36,639 nt of DNA, taken from NCBI GenBank assembly GCA_903842235.1, contig CAIMLG010000341.1, positions 1 to 36,639 on the forward strand, written 5' to 3'. The notes below the pieces were generated by a model that was not told where the DNA came from, searched no databases, and saw only the letters and a program-made list of their open reading frames with translations. Numbering within the stretch: the stretch's first letter is position 1; the number at the start of each line of letters is the position of its first letter. Below are positions 21,815 through 30,325 of this stretch, piece by piece. The stretch is from an uncultured Verrucomicrobia subdivision 3 bacterium (lineage in GTDB: Bacteria; Verrucomicrobiota; Verrucomicrobiia; Limisphaerales; UBA11358). Made by a program: the position numbers and the translations under genes.

Positions 21815-22270
21815 ATGTCCAACTGGATCGCCATCACCAACGCGACGCTTTACGAAGCCCGCGTGGCCGCGCTGATTGATGCGTGCGATAGCGCCGCGCT
21901 GGCCGATGGCCAGGCTAATCGTTCCCCCGGTATTATTCAGGGCGTGGTGGACCATGTCCGCCGCAAAGTCGCCAGTTGCCAGAGCAACCATTTGGACGCC
22001 GATTTGACCACTATTCCCAAAGGTCTGCGCGATGTCACCGTGGATCTGATCATTGCCCGGCTGAAAGGCGCGCTGGAACAGGAACTCACCCAGGACGAGC
22101 GCGAAAACGTGGCCCGCCGCGAGCGCGACCTCAACCGCGTGGCCGATGGTTCCGATGTGGTGGATCAGCCGGACACGCCCATTGCCGCGCCGATGGAAGC
22201 CACCGCGCCCGTGCCCGCCATTCAACGGCCCGAGCGACAGTTCAGCCAGGAAAACCAGGACGGAATTTAA
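21815..22270 (+). CDS. Mu gp36-like (DUF1320) head-tail protein
   Basis: A 151-aa protein. The first 95 residues, mostly helical (WIAITNATLYEARVAALIDA; IIQGVVDHVRRKVASCQSNH; VTVDLIIARLKGALEQELTQ), resemble the DUF1320/gp36 family of head-tail connector proteins. The rest is an acidic Pro/Ala-rich tail. It is the first gene after the terminator and is followed directly by the MuF-like gene (TAA then ATG without spacer). Confidence 0.72.
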   Translation: MSNWIAITNATLYEARVAALIDACDSAALADGQANRSPGIIQGVVDHVRRKVASCQSNHLDADLTTIPKGLRDVTVDLIIARLKGALEQELTQDERENVARRERDLNRVADGSDVVDQPDTPIAAPMEATAPVPAIQRPERQFSQENQDGI

Positions 22271-23026
22271 ATGACCCTTTCCATTCCAGCCACGTTGAGC
22301 GACAGCGCGAGACTGTTCGCGGGCAAGAATCTTTTGCCCACGGCGCTGGATACGGCCGGCATCCGCACCCAGATCGCCGCCAGTGTGCGCCGGCAGTCGC
22401 TCTTCAGCGCCCGGACGTTGCTGGAAGATTTGCTGGGGAAATACAAAACCGGCATTGGCGACTTGCTGGCCGGGGAAAGCGATCCCGCCACCGCGCGCCT
22501 GGCCATCAAGGAATATTTCAAGAGCATTGGCGTGACGCCTTCCGGCGAGACTGGCGAGTTGACCGATCTGGCCAGCGATGCCCGCATCAATCTGGTGCTG
22601 AAAACCAATGTGCAGCTCGCCCAGGGCGCGGGCCACCTGATCCAGCAGAATGATCCCGCCGTGCTGGACACCTTTCCGGCGCTGGAGCTGGTCCGCTTCG
22701 AGGATCGGAATAAGCCGCGCGATTGGGAACAGCGCTGGCTGGAGGCCGCCCGCGACAGTGGCGATCTCAAGGCGTATGCCGCCCTGGCCGATTCGGGCCG
22801 CATGGTGGCCCTCAAAAATTCGCCCATTTGGGACTCCCTCGGAAGCAGTGAACTTTTCCCGGACGGCCTCGACAATCCGTTTCCGCCCTTTGCTTTTAGT
22901 TCCGGCATGTGGACGCAGGATGTGGATTGGGATACCGCCAAAGAACTCGGCCTGCTGGACGATGAGACTGAGGTGCAGCCGCGCGAAATTGATTTTGCCA
23001 ACCTCTTCAACACCGAACCCGCATGA
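22271..23026 (+). CDS. Head morphogenesis protein, MuF core-like
   Basis: A 251-aa protein. The N-terminal helical part (VRRQSLFSARTLLEDLLGKY) leads to DARINLVLKTNVQLAQGAGH, the 'R...I..TN...A...G' signature of the MuF/SPP1 gp7 core, then 'ALELVRFEDRNKPRDW', and ends with 'NPFPPFAFSSGMWTQDVDWD', matching the 'PP.....SGM...DV' end of verrucomicrobial MuF-like proteins. These minor head proteins associate with the portal. In Mu the F gene follows the portal; here it is 3.8 kb away, beyond the capsid. The usual C-terminal effector domain is absent. The stop overlaps the next ATG (23023-23026). Confidence 0.72.
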   Translation: MTLSIPATLSDSARLFAGKNLLPTALDTAGIRTQIAASVRRQSLFSARTLLEDLLGKYKTGIGDLLAGESDPATARLAIKEYFKSIGVTPSGETGELTDLASDARINLVLKTNVQLAQGAGHLIQQNDPAVLDTFPALELVRFEDRNKPRDWEQRWLEAARDSGDLKAYAALADSGRMVALKNSPIWDSLGSSELFPDGLDNPFPPFAFSSGMWTQDVDWDTAKELGLLDDETEVQPREIDFANLFNTEPA

Positions 23027-23655
23027 GTGCCATCCAAATTGACATCCGGGACAATGTCACCGTCGCCCTGGCGCGGATGCAGGCGGGTTTGCAGCCGCCG
23101 GTGGTGAATCCCGCCATCGGCACGGCGGTTAAAAAACTGTTCCAGGATCATTTCCTCGCGCTGCCGAAAAATAAACAAGGTTTTCCCTCCACGAACTTTT
23201 GGTCGGGCGCGGCCCGCGCGACTACCTGGCAATTGCTGGCCGCTGGCGTGATTATCCGGGTGGATCAGCAGGGCGTGGGCTATCAATTGCGCGGGGGCGA
23301 TCTTAAGCCGGGCGCGGGCAAGACTTATCTCACCATCCCCGCCACGGCGGCGGCGTATGGCCACCGCGCCCGTGAGTTCAACCTCAAGTTTGCGATCGTG
23401 GATGATAACGGTTTTCAACGGCCGGCGCTCGTCGCCCGGCGCAGTGTGGCCTCGCTGGTCACGCAAACCCAAACCGGCAAATACAAGCACACGGCCGATG
23501 CCGTGGGCGAGGTGGTTTTTTACTGGCTGGTGCGCTCCGCCCACAAGGAACCCAACCCGTCCGTCATTCCGTCCGAAGCGGAGATTGGTTCCACGGCGGC
23601 GACGGCCGTGCAAATGAAAATTGCGGCCCTGCTGCGCACTGGAGGCCCATCATGA
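23023..23655 (+). CDS. Virion morphogenesis protein, Mu gpG-like
   Basis: A 210-aa protein with the pattern 'AVKKLFQDHFLALPKNKQGF', then 'STNFWSGAARATTWQLLAAG', 'KTYLTIPATAAAYGHRAREF' and 'GEVVFYWLVRSAHKEPNPSV'. These are the landmarks of phage virion morphogenesis (gpG/tail completion) proteins in Verrucomicrobia prophages. It is translationally coupled on both sides by ATGA overlaps (23023-23026 and 23652-23655). Expected role: head-tail joining. Confidence 0.78.
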   Translation: MSAIQIDIRDNVTVALARMQAGLQPPVVNPAIGTAVKKLFQDHFLALPKNKQGFPSTNFWSGAARATTWQLLAAGVIIRVDQQGVGYQLRGGDLKPGAGKTYLTIPATAAAYGHRAREFNLKFAIVDDNGFQRPALVARRSVASLVTQTQTGKYKHTADAVGEVVFYWLVRSAHKEPNPSVIPSEAEIGSTAATAVQMKIAALLRTGGPS

Positions 23656-24308
23656 GTCTGACGCGCGGAGCTTTGGAAACTCTGGAACAGGTGTTGGCCG
23701 ATAGTATCAGCGCCGTGGCGGCGCTGCGCGGCATCGCGGTCCATGTGGACCCGCAAAAAAACATTGTCGCGGAGGTCACCGTCAAAGTTGCCAAACTGGG
23801 CACGCTCATCGTGCCTTACGTGGCCAAAGCGAATGACGACAGCAGCGGCATTGAGGGTGTGTTTTACGATGAGGTGCCGTTCACCATCGGCGTGTTTCAA
23901 AACCCCAAGCTGGTGAGCAGCGGCTTGAGCGCCCGCGCGATCGCCGAAATTATCGCGGCGACCATCAAGGGCAATTCCGGCTGGCCCTATAATATCTCCC
24001 TGTCCAATCCCAGCATTGAGCACATCCCCGATGGCGCGCTGAACATTTACCAGGTGAACGGCAAGACCTCGGCTTCCGGGGAGATGCTCGCCGCCTTGCC
24101 GGCGCTTACTCACGCCGTGGCCGCCGGTCAAGTCACGCTTGCCTGTGCGCAGCCAGGCGCAGCTATTTTTTATCGCACCGATGGCGTTCTGCCCACCACC
24201 AGCGATGCCGTTTATACCGCGCCCTTTGCCAGCGCCGGCCAGCCGATTGCCGCCCGCGCCTGGCTGCAAGGTTTTCTCGCCTCGCCCTATTTGCAATTCA
24301 ACACCTAA
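23652..24308 (+). CDS. Tail terminator-like protein with chitobiase-type C-terminal domain
   Basis: A 218-aa protein. Residues 1-140 have the mixed alpha/beta layout of tail terminator or minor tail proteins ahead of the tube gene ('EVPFTIGVFQNPKLVSSGLS', 'ARAIAEIIAATIKG'). Residues 155-218 form a different domain: 'GQVTLACAQPGAAIFYRTDG', 'PTTSDAVYTAPF', 'ARAWLQGFLASP'. This is the chitobiase/beta-hexosaminidase C-terminal (CHB_HEX_C-type) Ig-like fold ('I.YT.DG..PT..S..Y..P'), often fused to surface proteins. Such Ig-like domains decorate phage tails. The domain call is from motif recognition. Confidence 0.7.
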   Translation: MSLTRGALETLEQVLADSISAVAALRGIAVHVDPQKNIVAEVTVKVAKLGTLIVPYVAKANDDSSGIEGVFYDEVPFTIGVFQNPKLVSSGLSARAIAEIIAATIKGNSGWPYNISLSNPSIEHIPDGALNIYQVNGKTSASGEMLAALPALTHAVAAGQVTLACAQPGAAIFYRTDGVLPTTSDAVYTAPFASAGQPIAARAWLQGFLASPYLQFNT

Positions 24309-24321
24309 CCCCTAAAACCAT

Positions 24322-25251
24322 ATGAACAGTTCAAATATCATCGTCGGGCCGGGCTACGCCACGTGGAATGCCGGCAACTTCCGCTTTGGCGACGGCGGCA
24401 TCAAGGCCAAGTTCGTCAAAAATCTGCGCGAGATCAGCGCCGAGGAATTTGGCCGCTTTGATAGCGTCACCACCAAGCGCCGGGTCACGGTCAGCGGCAA
24501 GCTCTGGAGCGGCTGGGAAAATCTCTCGCTCATCCTGCCCGGCGTGGCGCTGAATCCCGCCATTGGCAGCAAGCTCTTTGGCGTCACCGCGCTCCCGCTG
24601 GTGGTCAATGGCCAGGACGGCAGTCGGCTCACCGTGGTCCACGCGCAGCTCACCAAGCTGGCCAACTTGACGCTCTCCGTGGAAAAAGAATTGTGGAGCG
24701 CGGATGTGGAATGGACCGGCCTGCTGCTGCCCGGCAATACGCCGGACCAGGCGAACGGCTATTACACTTACTCCATCGGCAACGCTTACGCCGCCCCGGC
24801 GTTCGACAAAACCAAGTTCCGCGCCCCGGTCATTTCCGCCACGTGGACGGGCATTACCGGCTTCACCAGTTTTGCGCTCAAATCCGGCGCGCAAATCGAT
24901 TGGAAATATGATCTGGATTTTGAACCTTGCACGGTGGATGGCTATGGCGAGTTGGACGCCATCATCAACGGCTTTGAGGCGAGCTGCAAAGGTTTGCCCA
25001 TCGGGCCGACGGAGGCGCAAGTGGCCGCGCAACTGATGCCCGCGCAGGCGCTCGGCGTACTGGAATCCACCAACGGGGCCGATCTCACCCTCACGTTCGG
25101 CGCGAACAGTGTCGTGCTCAAACAGGCGTTCCTCGCGGAAAACGATGGCTTTGCCTGGAACCGCAAACAAAACCGCGTGGGCGAACTCACCTGGCGCACC
25201 ACGGTGCCGTTCACCGCCGGTGCCCCGGTGGCCCGCGCCAGCGTCGCTTAA
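24322..25251 (+). CDS. Major tail tube protein
   Basis: A 309-aa beta-rich protein. Its location after the tail terminator and before the small chaperone-position gene, and its N-terminus 'GPGYATWNAGNFRFGDGGIK' with later 'RVTVSGKLWSGWENL', fit siphovirus tail tube proteins of this prophage group. A second repeat-like half (residues 150-300) may be an additional tube or decoration domain. No sheath gene was found, so the tail is taken to be non-contractile. Confidence 0.72.
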   Translation: MNSSNIIVGPGYATWNAGNFRFGDGGIKAKFVKNLREISAEEFGRFDSVTTKRRVTVSGKLWSGWENLSLILPGVALNPAIGSKLFGVTALPLVVNGQDGSRLTVVHAQLTKLANLTLSVEKELWSADVEWTGLLLPGNTPDQANGYYTYSIGNAYAAPAFDKTKFRAPVISATWTGITGFTSFALKSGAQIDWKYDLDFEPCTVDGYGELDAIINGFEASCKGLPIGPTEAQVAAQLMPAQALGVLESTNGADLTLTFGANSVVLKQAFLAENDGFAWNRKQNRVGELTWRTTVPFTAGAPVARASVA

Positions 25252-25288
25252 CCCTCCGTTAAACCGCAGTTAACTCAAAAATAAAACC

Positions 25289-25483
25289 ATGAAAATCGAC
25301 GAACTCATCAAGTCCGCCGCGCAGTTGCGGGAGGACGTTAAAACCGCCGCCGCCGAACTGAAGGTGGCCAGCCCGCACCTGCTCAATGCCGCCGGGGCGT
25401 TGCACACGGCCGTGACCAATCTGGAAGGCCACGCGGCCGCCAGCAAGGCCGACGCCGAGAAGAAAACTCCGACGGCGAAATAA
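25289..25483 (+). CDS. Small helical protein in tail chaperone position
   Basis: A 64-aa, Ala-rich helical protein (MKIDELIKSAAQLREDVKTA; LNAAGALHTAVTNLEGHAAA) with a charged C-terminus. It lies between tube and further tail genes, where tail assembly chaperones are usually encoded, but is shorter than the usual chaperone and no frameshift site was found. Function is unknown. Confidence 0.55.
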   Translation: MKIDELIKSAAQLREDVKTAAAELKVASPHLLNAAGALHTAVTNLEGHAAASKADAEKKTPTAK

Positions 25484-25489
25484 CCGATC

Positions 25490-25912
25490 ATGGATGTCAC
25501 CGCTTACCCTCGGGGCGACGCTGCCGCCGGCCCGGCCAGTCCGATTTTGCTCGGCAATATTGCCGAGCAAATCTGGACGGGCGGCTGGAAGTTCAGCCAG
25601 GAGCGGTCCATCCAGGTCAGCCGGCCCATCGGCGCGGCGATCCCCAATTTGTTCGACCGGATCACCAAGACGATGTCCTGTTCGTTCGCGGCCGGCCGGT
25701 CGTTTCCGACGCTGGGCGAGGCTCTGCTGTTTTTCGGCACCCATCCTGATCAGGTGCCGACGCTGGCCGATCTGCAGTTCAGCCAGGGCGGCGAACACGT
25801 CTGGCTGCGGAACTGCGGCATCCAGCGCATCGAGCTGGTGGAGAAGCGCGGCGCGCTCGTCATCTTCAGCTATCCCATCATCGGCGGCACCTGGTCCCCA
25901 ACCAAATCCTGA
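25490..25912 (+). CDS. Tail-region protein of unknown function
   Basis: A 140-aa protein beginning seven bases after the previous stop. It is compact and beta-rich, with 'WTGGWKFSQERSIQVSRPIG', 'RITKTMSCSFAAGRSFPTLG' and 'RIELVEKRGALVIFSYPIIG'. No family was recognised. Context makes a minor tail role likely. Confidence 0.6.
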   Translation: MDVTAYPRGDAAAGPASPILLGNIAEQIWTGGWKFSQERSIQVSRPIGAAIPNLFDRITKTMSCSFAAGRSFPTLGEALLFFGTHPDQVPTLADLQFSQGGEHVWLRNCGIQRIELVEKRGALVIFSYPIIGGTWSPTKS

Positions 25913-25914
25913 AT

Positions 25915-26655
25915 ATGGCCAAAGCACCCACCGGCATCGTGATTCGATTTGCCAATAACATTAACCAGTGGTCGGCCGGCACCCCCACCGACGCCGGCAC
26001 CGGCCAGGCCGTGGTCATCCCCACCGGCGCGGACCTCGTGTTGCAGATGTTTTTTAGCCAGGGCGCGCTGGCCGAGGACACCAAGCTGGATTATGCGAAT
26101 ATCGCCACCGTCTATGTGGCGCTGCAGACCACCGGCAGCCCCCATGCCGCCACCGTCTATTGGTCCAAGTCCATCGCTAATGACGAGATCAACAACGCTT
26201 GCACCGCGACCTCCTGGCTAGCGGGCACGGATGAGCAGATTGAACTCGCCATCCCATCCGCCCTGAATGCTTTTCAGGCCCCGCAAGGCGCGCAGAATTA
26301 TTGGCTCGTCATCTACGGCGTTACGGATGAGGCCACGCCGCGCCAGATCGTTTTCTGCGCCACCCAAGTGCAGGTCAAAGACAGCGGTTTGCCGATCGGC
26401 GTGCCCACGCTGCCGCAAGCCTTCAAGGTGGGCGGCAAACTCTCGTTTGTGTGCGCGGATGCCCAGACGCGCGATGTGACGTTCACGCTGCTGGGCAACG
26501 GCCGCTGGGTGCTGGACGTGGCCCAGGCGGGCTACAACGGGGCCGGGCAGGCGGTCTATGCCCTGCATTGCGCGGATGGCCTCTTCCGCGATTTGTCGGT
26601 CCTCGCCGTGGATGGCCTCTGGACGCTGGACATCGGCCAAAACGGTCACTCGTAA
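25915..26655 (+). CDS. Tail-region protein with duplicated C-terminal motif
   Basis: A 246-aa protein. Residues 1-155 form a beta-rich domain (TGQAVVIPTGADLVLQMFFS; IATVYVALQTTGSPHAATVY). The C-terminus contains two copies of a short unit: CADAQTRDVTFTLLGNGRWV-LDVAQAGY and CADGLFRDLSVLAVDGLWTL-DIGQNGHS. The unit resembles small beta-hairpin repeats that build trimeric tail appendages. No signal peptide. It precedes the block of exported proteins by 15 bp. Confidence 0.62.
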   Translation: MAKAPTGIVIRFANNINQWSAGTPTDAGTGQAVVIPTGADLVLQMFFSQGALAEDTKLDYANIATVYVALQTTGSPHAATVYWSKSIANDEINNACTATSWLAGTDEQIELAIPSALNAFQAPQGAQNYWLVIYGVTDEATPRQIVFCATQVQVKDSGLPIGVPTLPQAFKVGGKLSFVCADAQTRDVTFTLLGNGRWVLDVAQAGYNGAGQAVYALHCADGLFRDLSVLAVDGLWTLDIGQNGHS

Positions 26656-26670
26656 ACCAACGTTGAAATT

Positions 26671-27696
26671 ATGAAATTTGAAATTAAAAAACTGCTGGGG
26701 AAAATTCCGCTGCTCTTTCTGCTTTCGGCTTTGCCCATTTCAGCTTTCCCCCAGCCCAGCTACACCCTGCTGTGCGATAGCAATGGCGTGGCGCTGCCCG
26801 GATTTTACCTGGCCACCTCCAACCTGGTCGGCACGTTGCCCGCCACGGTGCTGCCCACCAACTGGCTTTCCTACCAGACCTTTCAGGATGGCACCAATGT
26901 GCTCGGCACCAACACGGCCGCCCGGCTGCAGCTCGCCAGCAACACCCTGGCCGCCGCCCAGAGCTTCGGCACCAATTGGAACTATACCAACGCCGTGGCC
27001 CGGCTGAATTCCGTGTCCAATGCGCTGGCCACGAATTTTTTCCTGACCCTCACCGGCACCAGCAATTATCTCGGCACCAACTTTGCCGCCCAGCTCGTCG
27101 CCCAGAGCAACCTCATCGCGTCGGCCAGCGCCAACGGCACCACCACCAGCAGCAACGCCCTGGCCATCCAGATTCAAGTGGTGGCCAATAACCTGGTCAC
27201 CACCAGCAACGGGATCGCCTACCTGATCCAAACCAATGTGGCGGCCCTGAGCAGTAACAGCGTGGCGTCCAGCAACGCCCTGTTCGCGCAGATTAATTCC
27301 GTGAGCAACCTCACCGTCACCAGCAGCAACGCGCTGCGCACGCTCACGGTGAACGCCAGCAATGCGCTCTCGGCGGCGATCCTCACCACCAGCAATCTGG
27401 TCACGTCCACCAGCAACGCCCTGGCGAATACGATTGGCCCGGCCAAGGCGTTTGCCTGCACGGTGCCGGCCAATTACGCCAGCATCGGCGTCGGCTTCAG
27501 CACGCCGCTCATGCCGGATGGCAATTATTCCGTGAGTCTCACGCCCAACGATTATTACACCGCCACCGCGCCCACGGCCGGCTTGACCTGGTATGTGGGC
27601 AGCAAAAATAACAGCGGCTTCACCATTTATCTGCTTTATGCCACCAACGCCTACAATTTGTATTTCGATTGTGTCGTGAAAGAAAACACCCAATGA
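26671..27696 (+). CDS. Exported fibre-like protein with SNAL repeats
   Basis: A 341-aa protein with a clear Sec signal peptide (KKLLGKIPLLFLLSALPISA, cleavage near SAFPQP). The centre (about residues 85-255) is an Asn/Ser/Thr-rich repeat region with the core S-N-[AT]-L recurring at least seven times (for example VSNALATN, SSNALAIQ, SSNALFAQ, ASNALSAA), typical of an elongated trimeric coiled stalk. The last 85 residues are a compact beta domain (TVPANYASIGVGFSTPLMPD; YSVSLTPNDYYTA) like receptor-binding tips of tail fibres. It looks like a phage fibre, yet has an export signal. It is followed by an ATGA junction with the next gene (27693-27696). Confidence 0.76.
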   Translation: MKFEIKKLLGKIPLLFLLSALPISAFPQPSYTLLCDSNGVALPGFYLATSNLVGTLPATVLPTNWLSYQTFQDGTNVLGTNTAARLQLASNTLAAAQSFGTNWNYTNAVARLNSVSNALATNFFLTLTGTSNYLGTNFAAQLVAQSNLIASASANGTTTSSNALAIQIQVVANNLVTTSNGIAYLIQTNVAALSSNSVASSNALFAQINSVSNLTVTSSNALRTLTVNASNALSAAILTTSNLVTSTSNALANTIGPAKAFACTVPANYASIGVGFSTPLMPDGNYSVSLTPNDYYTATAPTAGLTWYVGSKNNSGFTIYLLYATNAYNLYFDCVVKENTQ

Positions 27697-27719
27697 CCCG
27701 CGTGGCGCTGAACCCCATT

Positions 27720-29063
27720 ATGAAAAAAAATTTCCTGACCTTGGCCCTGGGCCTTTGGACGCTGGCCTGCCCCGCCTGGCCCACGGTGCTGTTCAACCCC
27801 ACCAATGGAACGGTGGTGCTGCCCACCAATTTTGCGGCCGCCAACTTGAGCGGCGGCGGCTCCAGCGGCACCGCCACCAATCTCGCCGGCGCGGCCACCA
27901 ATCAAGTCCTTTCCCTCATCGCCAGCAACGCGGTTTCTCAAACGGCGTGGTATCAGTTCACGAATTCAGCCCTGACTGATTCCATTCGGTCCATCGTTGT
28001 CGGGCTGAACGTGCTGACCAATGGCCAAAAAAATACCTCGCTGGAAAACGGGTTAATCACCACCGCCAATCTAGCGGGCGCCGGCGTGGCCAGTCTGACC
28101 GTCTCCAATTCCTTCACCATCGGCAAGCCCACCACCACGATCACCGGCGGGGGCGTGGTGTTCACCAAGCATGGCACCAATGTCGGCACGGTTAATTTCA
28201 ACGGGTCGGCGGTCGGCATCACCACGAACCTGACGGTGGACGGCGTGATTTCCGGCAACGGTTCCGGCCTGACGGGTATTCCGGCGGGGGCGCTTCAGAT
28301 GGGAACCAGCACCGCCGCAGGCGCGTTGGTTTCAGTGAGTGGCAACCAGATTCAAACTTCTTTTAATGGTTCGTCACTGACGGACGTTAATGCAGCCACT
28401 TTAGGGGGGGCGAGCCTCGATTCCCTGATGAACGATATAAACTCATGGTTTCCCTCTATTTATTTTAGTGGCAGTTTGAATTGGGGGATGGCGTCTTTGG
28501 AGATTGGGACACTGATCGTTGATGCCACGTCCACGGTTGGAACTTGGCCATCCGGCAGTGGTGCACTTCCGCTTGATCTCACTGGGGTGTCCACCATTCT
28601 TGGTTCTGGAAACACGGTGGTGGCATCATCCTACGATGGCTATGGGGTGATCGCAAAGTCGGTGAACGGCATCGCCCTAAAAGGCGTCCAAGAGGGCTGG
28701 GATGCCCCGCATTCAACGGTTCCGGCAGCGCGGGTGTGGGCTGGAGTAGGAGCCGGAGGCGATCAAGACGGGACGACGTCGCCGATGCTGGAAATTCGCA
28801 ATGAGTCCAGCAACCTGCGCCCGCTGATTTATGCCAGTAAACCGGTGAGTGAATATATTGCCGGTATGCCTCGGGAAAATCCATTTTCCGTTTCTGCCGA
28901 CGGCGCTCCGACCACCACCGTCCAGCCGACTTACCTTGTGGAGTTCACGGCGGACACCACTGGACAAATCCGCATCGGCGTGGACGGCGACGGGAATCCC
29001 TTTCTTTACGCGAACGTCAATGGCGTTTGGTATCGAGTGGCCCTAACACCCATCACCCCATAA
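27720..29063 (+). CDS. Exported tail-fibre-like protein
   Basis: The start at 27720 gives 447 aa and a standard signal peptide (MKKNFLTLALGLWTLACPAW). An in-frame ATG at 27693 that overlaps the previous stop would add nine residues (MTRVALNPI) and is an equally possible start. The middle has phage-fibre phrases: 'NFNGSAVGITTNLTVDGVIS', 'GNGSGLTGIPAGALQMGTS'. The C-terminal 200 residues are beta-rich and end in 'GQIRIGVDGDGNPFLYANVN', a common end for trimeric fibres. An export signal on a fibre is unusual. It lies inside the late operon. Confidence 0.74.
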   Translation: MKKNFLTLALGLWTLACPAWPTVLFNPTNGTVVLPTNFAAANLSGGGSSGTATNLAGAATNQVLSLIASNAVSQTAWYQFTNSALTDSIRSIVVGLNVLTNGQKNTSLENGLITTANLAGAGVASLTVSNSFTIGKPTTTITGGGVVFTKHGTNVGTVNFNGSAVGITTNLTVDGVISGNGSGLTGIPAGALQMGTSTAAGALVSVSGNQIQTSFNGSSLTDVNAATLGGASLDSLMNDINSWFPSIYFSGSLNWGMASLEIGTLIVDATSTVGTWPSGSGALPLDLTGVSTILGSGNTVVASSYDGYGVIAKSVNGIALKGVQEGWDAPHSTVPAARVWAGVGAGGDQDGTTSPMLEIRNESSNLRPLIYASKPVSEYIAGMPRENPFSVSADGAPTTTVQPTYLVEFTADTTGQIRIGVDGDGNPFLYANVNGVWYRVALTPITP

Positions 29064-29069
29064 CCAATT

Positions 29070-30005
29070 ATGAAAAATACCCTACTAAAAACCTTCGGAC
29101 TATTGGCGGCGCTCGGCCTCGGAAACCTCACTCTGGCCGCACCAATTGACGTGATTGGGAATCTAGCCAACTCAACGGCCCGGACCAACTGGCAGGCTGC
29201 CGTCACCATCGTCAACACGCAAATGCTTCCGCTGGCCACCAATAGTAAACTTTCCGATGAAGCGTGGCGCACGATGGCGCGGGTGCTCGCCGTGGGCGGG
29301 CAGACCAATGCGGCGATAGACGCCTGCACGAATGTCCACAACGCCAGCCAAAACCTGCTGGCGGTGGCGCAGGCGCGTTTCCTGTTGGGGCAAAAGACGA
29401 AGGCGCGAACCGCGTTCTCCGCCGTCATCAACGACACCAACATGCCGCCGGAAAAGATTTTCATTGCGTGCTGCGATTACATGAATCCGACCGATTTCGG
29501 CAAGGGTTATCGGGAAACGGCCACGCTGGCCACCGACTCCAAAAACACGAACATTGTGGCCGACGCAAAGAGGTCACTGCTGGTCGGATGGGTGGAGAAC
29601 GCCCGACAGGCACAAGGGGCGATCTATGCACTGGACTGGGTGCGGTGCGCCGCCGGAACCAATGCCGACGCCATTACGGAACTCAAGGAACTGATTCGGG
29701 CAGTGTATTCGCACACCGCCGCCAACAACGACACGGCCAAGTTTTTGGGCCGTCTCAGTCTTTACATGGGGACGCTCTCCATTTTAGTGCCTGGTGATGA
29801 TGACTTGGTATTGACCAACTCGCTGGCGAGTCTGACCAAAGCGAATCGCCATTTGGCCAAAGCGCCTGCCACAGAGTTCAAAATCCAAAAAATTCTGGCG
29901 GGGCGGGCGAGTCCAGCTTCCAGCGATACGGTGGTTGGGGAAAGTTTACGCTCGGAGAATCCCGACTTGAGTCTGCTCCGCAAATGGGTGGCGCGGAATC
30001 CCTGA
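29070..30005 (+). CDS. Exported helical-repeat protein
   Basis: A 311-aa protein with a Sec signal (MKNTLLKTFGLLAALGLGNL, cleavage near TLAAP). The body is helical and resembles TPR-type repeats ('AVTIVNTQMLPLATNSKLSD', 'AQARFLLGQKTKARTAFSAV', 'ATLATDSKNTNIVADAKRSL', 'ELKELIRAVYSHTAANNDTA'). Such repeats mediate protein contacts. No catalytic motif is seen. It would act in the periplasm or at the cell surface and follows the exported fibre-like gene by six bases. Confidence 0.7.
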   Translation: MKNTLLKTFGLLAALGLGNLTLAAPIDVIGNLANSTARTNWQAAVTIVNTQMLPLATNSKLSDEAWRTMARVLAVGGQTNAAIDACTNVHNASQNLLAVAQARFLLGQKTKARTAFSAVINDTNMPPEKIFIACCDYMNPTDFGKGYRETATLATDSKNTNIVADAKRSLLVGWVENARQAQGAIYALDWVRCAAGTNADAITELKELIRAVYSHTAANNDTAKFLGRLSLYMGTLSILVPGDDDLVLTNSLASLTKANRHLAKAPATEFKIQKILAGRASPASSDTVVGESLRSENPDLSLLRKWVARNP

Positions 30006-30007
30006 GC

Positions 30008-30322
30008 ATGAATGTCCGGCCTTTCATTGGTGTGTTGTTGCTGGCCCTGCTGACCGGCTGCGCGGCTCCACAGCCCGCCACCGTGGTGCCACAGCGCGTC
30101 GCCGCCAAGAGCGTCGCCGCCACGACGCCATCGCACCGCACCGGGATCGTGATTTCATGGGCGCAGCCAAAATACAATCATGAGCTCTGGCCGAACTGGC
30201 AATGGCAGGTGCAGCGATCCACCAACCTGATGGACTGGCAGATCGCCACCAACCTGCCCACCGGCATAACGCGGTTCATCACCGCAGCGGACCAGCCGTT
30301 TGAGTTTTTCCGCGTGCGCTAA
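30008..30322 (+). CDS. Lipoprotein with verrucomicrobial 'STNL.DW' domain
   Basis: The start at 30008 gives 104 aa with lipoprotein signal MNVRPFIGVLLLALLTGC (Cys at 18). The mature protein contains WQVQRSTNLMDWQIATNLPT and ends FEFFRVR. This 'V..STNL.DW......FYRVR' module is abundant in secreted proteins of Verrucomicrobia, which is the best taxonomic clue in the window. It is the fourth consecutive exported product and is separated from the tape measure gene by only 3 bp, so it is part of the same late transcript. Confidence 0.74.
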   Translation: MNVRPFIGVLLLALLTGCAAPQPATVVPQRVAAKSVAATTPSHRTGIVISWAQPKYNHELWPNWQWQVQRSTNLMDWQIATNLPTGITRFITAADQPFEFFRVR

Positions 30323-30325
30323 AAA

